A stretch of DNA of 64,000 bases from positions 19,656-83,655 of the forward strand of contig JALLLS010000118.1 in assembly GCA_025094145.1 (NCBI GenBank), given 5' to 3'. Under the pieces are notes generated by a model. That model saw only the letters and a list, made by a program, of their open reading frames with translations. It was not told where the DNA came from and ran no database searches. The translations under genes and the position numbers were made by a program. Below are positions 56,605-64,000 of the stretch, in pieces; the stretch's first letter is position 1, and each line of letters starts with the position of its first letter. The stretch comes from Spinellus fusiger (taxonomy: Eukaryota; Mucoromycota; Mucoromycetes; Mucorales; Phycomycetaceae).

Positions 56605-57770
56605 ATGGAACCTGTTCTAAAGATTATAGCAGTGAAAAGCTCAATCACTGGTATTGGATGGAAACCACAGTATCTTTTGCCGCTCAAGACACTTGTATCT
56701 ACTGTTCATATTCTTGTAAAGCATACATTCGCTTTTCTAAAGTACATATTCATCCAAGAATTGGAAAATAACCCTGCCTTTGCTCTGGAGGATTTTGCCA
56801 ATGTTGATTTTTACAGTGAAGTCTATTTGTCGCTTCTTCAGAGTTACAAGCCAAATAGACAAGCAAATTCTTCAAAGTCAGGAACCAACCGAGAACTTAT
56901 CAACAGACATCGAGACATGTACTTTCAACACAGTTTATATGAGCCAGTCAGTTTAAAGTATGCCTACCAAATATCCATGTATGAATCAAGGAAAATAAAC
57001 ACAGAGTACCTCAATGGTGTCTCATTACACTTTGGAAACAAGCTGCGCATGTTCTTAAACATACTTTTGAAAAGGAATCAATGAATAAAGACAGTAAAGG
57101 ATGAAATAAAGAAGAAAGGCACCACAGAGATGGAAGTATCAGCTGCAGTAAAGGATATTGATGAACAATGCAGTAAAATCAAAACAGCCATTTCGTCTGT
57201 AATAATCGAAAATCTACCAAAAGATTTTTTCTCTACTCATGATATTAATATGATTCATGATATCTTTAGCTCTTATCCCATGAACTATCTATTTCCCAAA
57301 GACTTATTATCATTCATTTGGACAAAGATACAGTATGAAGGGGCTGATATTGATGTATGAACATAGAAGGGTTCAGGGTGTTCTTTATTGATGAGTTCAA
57401 AATATCCAGTTTCTGTCCTGCCTGTAAGAACGGTTAGCTTGATAAATTCAAGAAAATGCAAAACTCAAGACCCTTCAGAAGAGAGAAGAACCCTACAGTG
57501 ACATGTCATAGTCTTTTAAGGTAAAAATATTCCTTTTTTTTATGAAAGCCAGAGAAAAGACTAATAAGTTTATTATTATTATTATTTTATTTAGGTGCAA
57601 AACCCAACAATGTTTGAAGACCATGACCCAAACTGTTGGAGCTTCTGATGAGATTATTTCTTAATGCCTTTGGAGTCGGGACATGGCAGCAATATTGAAC
57701 TTTTGTCATGTTCATTTTTGGGCTAAGAGAAGAAGGCAAACGACCCAAACGCTTTTGTCAATCCAAGACA
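56605..57770 (+). pseudogene. Fanzor/TnpB-like RNA-guided nuclease relic
   Basis: The N-terminal half (56605-57357, one TGA at 57082) is a helical region with YQISMYESRKINTEYLNG and HFGNKLRMFLNILL. The C-terminal part (from 57360, shifted frame) reads VFFIDEFKISSFCPAC, then after a stop continues LDKFKKMQNSRPF. It reaches LLRCKTQQC across a 74-nt intron-like GT-AG stretch (57521-57594), then LWSRDMAAILNF. CPAC plus CxxxxC gives a zinc ribbon inserted before an RD-x-A-A motif, the arrangement of the TnpB/Fanzor C-terminus (RuvC-II, zinc ribbon, RuvC-III Asp). The RuvC-I region is missing between 57357 and 57360, so an internal deletion is inferred. It is broken and inactive. Confidence 0.55.
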
Positions 57771-57799
57771 GTACAGTCTGTTGGTACAAAAAGAAAGGA

Positions 57800-58095
57800 G
57801 TCCCCATTAGCTAGTAGTAGCCGACCTACCAAAACATCAAAAAAAAAGAATCCAGTGTAGTTATCACTGTACTAAACCAAGATACACGTTAGTCTTTTTT
57901 GAACCATACTACATTTCTATACTATATTTTATTCTCTAAAAATATGTCAACACTTTCTGAAGATAGTGTAGCTATTGCTAGGATAGGCAGACAGAGTTTG
58001 AAGTAGTTCATTTAGACAGCAAAAATACCCTTTTTAAACATATTAGCCAATTATAGAAATGGTGTTATTTTATTGTCCATGTATTAACTTTTATA
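57800..58095. other. No gene seen; repeat fragment
   Basis: 57975-58075 resembles 50090-50185 (GTTTGAA-T-GT-CATTTAGACA; ACATATTAGCCAAT), so it is another piece of the ACACACCAGG-family repeat. Confidence 0.5.
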
Positions 58096-58193
58096 CACTA
58101 CTTCCAAAAATTAATGTCGCATTTCATAAATATTTATAATACAATATATACGCAGATGTGACAAGTGAATGCGACATTACTTTTTGGAAATGG
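58096..58193. repeat. 98-bp MITE with TA target duplication
   Basis: Inverted arms CACTACTTCCAAAAATTAAT and ATTACTTTTTGGAAATGG extend through GTCGCATT/AATGCGAC. TA lies on both sides (58094-58095, 58194-58195). It ends two bases before the TA of the next element. Confidence 0.8.
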
Positions 58194-58294
58194 TATACAG
58201 TCAGGCTTATGGAATTTGGCGTTTTCTCAAAAATAATTGGCCTTAAGTCATAAATGAATGTCCACTTTAGAAAAAATAAATGTCACGAGTTTAG

Positions 58295-58451
58295 TTTTTT
58301 TTTGTAAAGGAGCGTAGCTCGTTTTTATTGTGAATTCACTACATACGGAAATATCACAACTCTTGTTTTTCTGTTTTTCTATTTTCTAGTTGTTTTTTTG
58401 GGTGTTTTGTGTTTTATGATTAAATATAGTTATCCAAGTTCAACTCGGCCT
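58295..58451 (-). mobile_element. 157-bp insertion with poly(A) tail (retroposed sequence)
   Basis: Interrupts the left arm of the IS630-like element. It is flanked by AGTTTAG direct repeats (58288-58294, 58452-58458), and on the minus strand it ends in a run of A. The right arm shows the uninterrupted site. Candidate SINE or small processed retrocopy; no convincing A/B boxes. Confidence 0.6.
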
Positions 58452-58617
58452 AGTTTAGATTATTTTTTGTCACAACTTGCCAATTAAAATGGTCGTAACT
58501 TGCCAATTAACATTAGCCAGAATATTACATTTAATTGGCACACCTCTTTGGCGACTTTTCATGATAACAATATGATATATAATTCATAAGAATATTTATT
58601 TGAAAGAAACACTTATA

Positions 58618-60033
58618 CTAAAATGGTGTCTTATTATAAAAATTAATTATTTGGCGCTTAGAATGATTACAAAAGGCATAAAGGTTACTAATGAGTACAT
58701 CATTACAAGCATCGCCAATCCTGCTTGACAAATTTTCTTCATTCATAAGTCTATCACGCTTCATCTTCCCTTTAACTATTGCCCAAAATTGTTCGACGGG
58801 GTTTAATTCAGGCGAATAAGGAGGAAGGTACATGACTTTATAGCCTTTACTTTCAATTTTACGTATCATCGGCTTGGATTTATGGATAGAAGCATTATCC
58901 ATAACGATGTAACTTCCTTTAAAATTTTGATCAAGATCCATGATAGCAAGAAGCTCGTTCATAAATTTGACAAAGTGCGCTGTAGTTGTACCTTTTGGTA
59001 CTGACTTATTATCGGCTGGGTTATCATCAACTTGTGGATCTGCAATACTAATTTCAGCTGCAGATCTTTTCTTTCCATTATTAGCCTTTATCCTCTTTTT
59101 TGCAGTCTATGTTTCTTTTCTTGGTGAAGGCTTTCTGATGGCAACATGGATGATACTAGACGAGTAAATAGCACCAATGATTGTATGAGATGTAGCTTTG
59201 GTTTTTGGTTGCTTTACTACTGCAGTGCTACCTTTTTTTGATCTCGCCCAATTATTTCTCATGTTGATATGAAAACCTGCCTCATCAATGAAGATGCAGT
59301 TTCTTTTAAAATCCAGATCAGAATCTTTCCATTCCATGAACCACGCATATCTTGTCTGTAGGTTTTCTATTGAGTTTCTAACTTCAGGTTCAAACGTCGG
59401 CTGTTTTACAGTGATGAGCATTGTGTTTCGCAAATGAATACCCATTTGCGATTTTGAAATACTAAATCCTTCAAATCGCTCAGTCAAACTTTTTATTATG
59501 TCATCCGAATACAACTGAGGGTCGTTATCAAGAAGCTCGTTAATATACTTATTATGTTCTATTGTAAAAGAACTTTTCGGGCCGGAGTTTTGCTCACTCT
59601 TTTTATATGCTATTTCTTCTGTTTCTTCATAGACATGCCACCATCTTAATGCAGTACGATATTTAATATTCAAATTTCATGCAACCTTAGCAACTAGTCC
59701 ATGCTCTTGAGGACTTTCAAGCATACGGTCAATGAACGTTTCTCGGGTAAAATCGCTGTAATCACTATATGCTTTTACTGGTGGGCTCAAATTGCTAGAT
59801 TTCGGCTGCTTTTTAGCTGAAGACTCATCAGAAGTTTTCTCAGGACGCTTAGCGTTCAAGTAAGTTTCCCGACTAGTTATTGTTTCAAGAACTATGTTGG
59901 GATCATCGGCTTACGTTAAAACATCCTCCATTGGATCATAAACTTTCTCGCCTTGTTCATTAAAAATGTTTTCTTGTCCTTGTTCATTAAAAATGTTTTC
60001 TTGTTCATCTTCATAAAAAAAAGAGTTCATCAT
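58618..60033 (-). pseudogene. IS630-like DD34E transposase with three nonsense codons
   Basis: One continuous 472-codon frame from the ATG at 60033, interrupted by TAA (59911), TGA (59677) and TAG (59107) only. A tandem QENIFNEQG duplication sits near the N-terminus. The HTH region reads NIKYRTALRWWHVYEE. Catalytic Asp in FIDEAGFHIN, second Asp in IVMDNASIHK and Glu in ELNPVEQFW, with 34 residues between the last two, complete the triad. All acids are intact, so only the stops disable it. It would cut and paste at TA. Confidence 0.88.
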
Positions 60034-60122
60034 TATATTATATTTTATCAAGAAGAGAAAAGGTATAAAAAAAGTCGCCAAAGAGGTGTGCCAATTAAAT
60101 GTAATATTACGGCTAATGTTAA

Positions 60123-60466
60123 AATAAACGTGAGGGACTCTTGAGATAGGAAGCCTTAGATGGCTAGAGAAGTAGAAGGGTGAACTTTTGGGTAGAGAAA
60201 AGATACTTTATTTCATATGTAGAATTGTATATATTTATACTATTCTATTTCTCTGATTATTAGAAGTAGTATATAGCCATTATGAATAACTGCTATCAAG
60301 TACTGCGGGTAACAGTACAGTAATCCTTACAGCTAATGACTAACATTTAGTCTGTAGGTATCGACATAGCAATTGTTACGGCTGATGAGTCATGATGTTT
60401 GGTTCAGCGACTACGGAAGAAAGTTCAACTTCTATTGGAACTCCGGAGAGTTCCAGGCTCACAACA
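60123..60466. mobile_element. 344-bp insertion in the right arm of the IS630-like element
   Basis: Flanked by AATGTTAA (60115-60122 and 60467-60474). The left arm of the host element gives the empty site. An 8-bp duplication suits a hAT-like non-autonomous element; GTGAG/CTCAC near the ends are the only inverted matches seen. Confidence 0.55.
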
Positions 60467-60619
60467 ATGTTAATTGGCAAGTTACGACCATTTTAATTGG
60501 CAAGTTGTGACAAAAATAATCTAAACTTGTGACATTTATTTTTTCTAAAGCGGACATTTATTTATGACTTAAGTCCAATTATTTTTGAGAAAACGCCAAA
60601 TTCCATAAGCCTGACTGTA

Positions 60620-61930
60620 TCCCAAAAATCTTTAGGTGTGTAATTATCTGATATTTTCTCTCCCTTCCCCCCTCTCATTTTATCTACACCTGTATCTTTG
60701 CTCGTGTATAAATGTGCTTTATATGCATCATCTTTTTATCTATTTTATAAGTATAAATAAGCTCTCATAAAGTGGTCATAACACCTCATACACCCATAGA
60801 CTAAGCACATATAAAATATTATGACTACTTTAAACTATTGTCGTAGTAGTTAGAGTATGGTAATATCACTTTCCTAAAATATTTCATGTAGTTATCAATA
60901 AGATTTTAGGATTGTAAAATGGTAAATGTTTCAAAGCATTTATTCTCACTAGACTGTGGATTATAGGCAGATGGTTTATCAAGCCAAAAAAGTCCTTGTT
61001 GTTTCTGCCTCTTTCTTGTTTTCTTTTTGTTTATTATATTCGCATTTATATTCACATTTTAACGTAAGTAACCTTTGTGCCAACTTTACAGGTGATGAAA
61101 ATCATTCAAAATAAAACGTATCAATCCTTTTCCCAATAAGCTTAATACTATGCTGGCAACCAGTAGCTATTGATCATTATTTTAGAAACACACGAGGGAG
61201 GATATTCATTTGACTTAATAAAAGAAGAATAAGTATTTTTTATGTTTTAGGAAAGAAAAGGCCAGAATGGGAATTCAAAAATAATACTTAAGGAATCATT
61301 GAATAAAATTGACCAGTAGATGACCGCTCCCACCCTTATCCTGATGGGTGTAATCAGAGAGCATCTAATGATTCACAAGTTTAATTTCTGGGTACTGCGC
61401 ACTGCCACTTACAGAAACAGCTGAAGTGGAGTTGTGGGCTAATAGATAGGCACCCCCGATCGATTTTAAATAGTTTAAAGATAAAATCAATCCTTAGAAT
61501 GAGTTAATAAGAAGATAAATATTAAAGGCTACTGGGTTGTAGAGTGAATGCATATAAAAGAAAGACCAAGACAAATCTGTAAGGTTTGTACCAGAGAAAG
61601 CTCATGTTGGGCTTTCTTAGCAAGTCGTACATTTTATTCCAATGGGATACAAGTTCAGCCTTTCCTCGGTTGTTGGTAATTACATACCAGGAGATTTTTG
61701 GGATATAAAAGGAAATAGTCGAAATAAAATTGTTTAAAAATGATAAGTCGATTTGAAAAGGAGCAAAAATAAATTAAGATGTATTCATGTTAGATTTTAA
61801 ATAAAGATTATTATATAGATTTACCTGTAAATATATAAATCCTGGAGAAAACCACCTTCGATGTAGTGATATAGTATAATATGAATAAAAATATCTATTC
61901 TTCTCGACAGAAAGGAACTGGTCGGTTGCG
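60620..61930. other. No gene seen; AT-rich with a repeat start
   Basis: Unrecognised sequence. 61682-61800 begins TACATACCAGGAGATTTTTG, the start of the ACACACCAGG-family repeat. Confidence 0.55.
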
Positions 61931-61936
61931 ATCCTT

Positions 61937-62165
61937 TTAAAACCTCTTATGCAGTTGTATAGATATTCTTTGATGCTCGGAACTCATCAACATCAGCCAT
62001 AAGAAGATCTCCATTCTTTTGTCTCTTTTTTTCAATGATTGATATAAAATTCTTGGCAAATCAACACAATGACCTTTGAACTTGGGAGCATCTTTTACCT
62101 TTATTCTTGTGCCATAAGCAATTACAGGCAGCTTGGTAGGATCGTACTCCAATCTTTCTAGGTGC
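61937..62165 (-). pseudogene. Second Fanzor/TnpB-like fragment (RuvC-II region)
   Basis: The frame reads LPVIAYGTRIKVKDAPKFKG and LPRILYQSLKKR. After a slip in an A7 run it continues NGDLLMADVDEFRASKN and stops. The pattern of a nuclease-core beta strand, KxxxxLxKR, then DLLxxDVDEFxxSK matches the region just before the zinc ribbon in the 57360 relic (FIDEFKISSFCPAC). The zinc ribbon itself is lost here. Family assignment is inference. Confidence 0.45.
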
Positions 62166-62499
62166 CAATACCCCTTTTCAATAATAAAATAATAGTAAAA
62201 ATAGTTAGTTCGAGATGTATTAATGTACTCTCTATGTATGTCGTATTACCCTTGCACTGGTACCTTCTTCTTGCCTTTGCCTTTTTAACGGATTCACTGG
62301 GTTTATTATAGTAAAAGAATATACAATAGAAACTGAATAACATGTCAGACATAACAACCATACACTCACCAGATCACAACTGTTGGTTTATATGCCAGAC
62401 AAAGGCAAACAAAATAAAGAGGGTATAAGTTATGAAGAACAACAGACAGTGTAATTAGCAGGTATTAATATCCGAACAGAAGAGAATAAAAAGAAATTT

Positions 62500-62885
62500 C
62501 ACAAGCTATTTGATTAATCAGAACTACCAAGGTAATGTAGACTACAACAACATTTTAAAAAGAAAAAGAATTGCTTAAAGAACAGTTACTTAGTTACCCG
62601 TTGTACTCAAATCGTGTGTTGTGTCTCTGTTCATGTACCTTCTCTGATTTCCCTATACAAGCCTTTGTACTAATACTCTATTTTTAGTCCCTGCTAGAGA
62701 CCAAACATCTATATATTTATCTCTCTAGTGGTCTTGTTGATAACCACAGTGCCCCTTTATTACAGATATTTGTAAACTTTTTGATTTAAAACACAGCTAC
62801 ACAAAAAGAAATTTTATTGTGACTTAGAAGGAAATATATATCCCCGCTTAAAGGCCAGAAGATCTTTGGGTGTGTAGTAATGATA
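62500..62885 (-). repeat. Old interspersed repeat, reverse copy
   Basis: Reverse complement of 19530-19568 plus 24673-25030: starts CTACACACCCAAAGATCTTC on the minus strand and contains TTTGGTCTCTAGCAGGGAC. Confidence 0.7.
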
Positions 62886-62889
62886 AGAA

Positions 62890-63790
62890 ATAAGACTTCC
62901 AAAAGAGATTAGCTTTGGTGGGGGAATACAAGACATCAAAAAGACAAATATTCTCTTGTAGCGATTAGAACTCCAGAGAAGAATAACTCAAAGAAACCAG
63001 GATAATACTGAGGATACAAATACAAGAATTATACAAGCAGATTCTAGTTTTGGTAAATGATAGAGAAAGAATAAGAGGAAAGGCTGAATCAAAGGGAGGA
63101 GAGGATTATTTTGGAGGAGTCTTGGTACTCTCTAGGCAGATGGCTATTACCTTAAAATCTACCTACCAACAATCCCAAAGAACAATCCACCAACTGATAA
63201 CTCTACCTCAAGAAATTGAGTGAATAGAGTTTAATCAATGAATTCTAGTAGTAATAAAAAGAAAAGCTGAGGCAGAAAATGTATATGGTAATAAATAAGA
63301 TGTATGTTTTCCGGTGGTTCGGAAGTTAGGAAAAATAATAAATGTGGAGTGCTCTTTATCGATCCGTGTCTATTCAAGGAAATAGTCCCGATTGGCTAGC
63401 GGATGAACCAATTTGCAAGGCACTGAAGGTGCTGGAAATAGCCAAACAATCTTTCACTATAACTATCTGTAACAGTATTCATCTATCTCTTTGTGCATAT
63501 ATACTAGTAGAAGAGTAAGATCTCACATAAATAGACACAGTCTACGGCCTACCACTATTAACAGATAGATGTCACACCCTAGATCAGCCATTCAACTTGG
63601 CACAGAAAGCGAGAGTACATACTAGAAAATATGACTAATTGAACGGCCTAGATCATTCTAAACTGCGGTTACAGATGTGGCAAGACAGAAACTGGTTGGA
63701 CTATGGCTTTGAATGCCTTTTATGACTTGTGCTTTTTCTTTATCAGTTTTACGTTGAGTAGACTGGCTACCCTGTGAGAGCTCATACCGA
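62890..63790 (-). mobile_element. Strongly decayed LINE copy
   Basis: Matches scattered blocks of 26225-26990 in the same orientation (GAAACCAGGATA; AATGTGGAGTG; GGCACTGAAGGTG) and a worn 3' end near 63745-63790 (GGCTACCCTGTGAGAGCTC). No frame survives. Confidence 0.65.
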
Positions 63791-63817
63791 ATCAGAAGAC
63801 ACTACATATAAACTACT

Positions 63818-63895
63818 TCAACTACACGAACAAAGGAAATCAACTACACAAACAAAGGAAATCAAATACACGAACAAAGGAAATCAAATACAAAA
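63818..63895. repeat. 22-bp tandem repeat
   Basis: About three copies of a unit like AAATCAACTACACGAACAAAGG. Confidence 0.85.
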
Positions 63896-64000
63896 CACGG
63901 GTTTTTATGATTCAAGAGCATAGGAGTGATCATTTGGTAGGACAGTACTATTTTGTTTATCTTATTGTATTTTCTCACACTCCCCATAATCTTTCTATTT

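Larger units (their letters stand above)
58198..60617 (-). mobile_element. IS630/Tc1-mariner-like transposon with long inverted ends
   Basis: Ends CAGTCAGGCTTATGGAATTT at both edges with flanking TA (58196-58197, 60618-60619). Inverted similarity continues for about 190 bp per arm once two insertions are discounted (58295-58451 and 60123-60466). Inner arm sequences include GGTGTGCCAATTAAATGTAA and AACTTGCCAATTAA. It codes one transposase on the minus strand. Confidence 0.9.

Noticed and set aside
58295..58451. tRNA-derived SINE with A box (TAGCTCG) and B box-like GTTCAACTCGG
   Set aside because: The two boxes are about 125 bp apart and the orientation relative to the poly(A) run is wrong, so only a generic retroposed insert is claimed.
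60123..60466. Solo LTR reading of the 344-bp insertion (TGTT...AACA)
   Set aside because: That boundary gives no duplication, whereas the 8-bp AATGTTAA repeats fit cleanly.
1..64000. CRISPR array, tRNA or rRNA genes
   Set aside because: No regularly spaced repeats with unique spacers and no cloverleaf or rRNA motifs were found by reading.

Overview
This window is eukaryotic and fungal. Eight protein genes can be rebuilt exon by exon, with short GT-AG introns of mostly 40-110 nt. They include fungal-type ERG3, PIK1, MMS19, an Scd6/LSM14 protein and a fused P450-reductase. The AT-rich intergenic DNA and the transposon mix (Tc1/IS630, Ty3-like, APE-type LINE, Harbinger-like, Fanzor/TnpB-like relics) suggest an early-diverging, Mucoromycota-like fungus. 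The species cannot be named from sequence alone.

Layout. 0.1-13.7 kb is a gene-rich arm with all genes on the minus strand: LSM14/Scd6 (138-2074), a small secreted protein (2435-3037), a CYP505-type P450/CPR fusion with an extra N-terminal domain (5387-9329), and an MFS transporter (11853-13620). 13.8-37.6 kb is a transposon island: a Tc1 element, a multicopy promoter-leader repeat, a Harbinger-like transposase, a full Ty3-like retrotransposon (19569-24672), solo LTRs, a 5 kb LINE (25965-31019), another Tc1 element (31033-32394) and a nuclease-like pseudogene cut by a solo LTR. 37.7-48.6 kb is a housekeeping island: MMS19 (23 exons), ERG3 and PIK1, the last two divergent around tandem repeats. 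48.9-64 kb is repeat-rich again with one intact gene, a GST (51776-52584). Here lie Tc1 copies, a LINE copy, two Fanzor/TnpB-like relics, a MITE, and an IS630-like element with insertions in both terminal arms.

How the parts relate. The host genes act in separate processes: mRNA decay and translation control, fatty-acid hydroxylation, transport, Fe-S protein assembly and DNA repair, ergosterol synthesis, phosphoinositide signalling, and glutathione or eEF1B-type chemistry. They do not form a cluster. The transposons are mostly dead. Their reading frames stay alignable but carry nonsense codons that nearly all look like CGA-to-TGA or CAA/CAG-to-TAA/TAG changes, and catalytic acids are changed by G-to-A. 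One LINE copy at 54 kb keeps CpGs that the 26-31 kb copy has lost. Together this points to cytosine deamination acting on repeats. About 13 kb (19.5-32.8 kb) is best read as one old repeat copy split by successive insertions.

Exon joins were made by hand. Every listed multi-exon gene closes into one frame divisible by three with recognised family motifs across the joins, except the small secreted protein, which was not recognised. No tRNA, rRNA or CRISPR array was seen.
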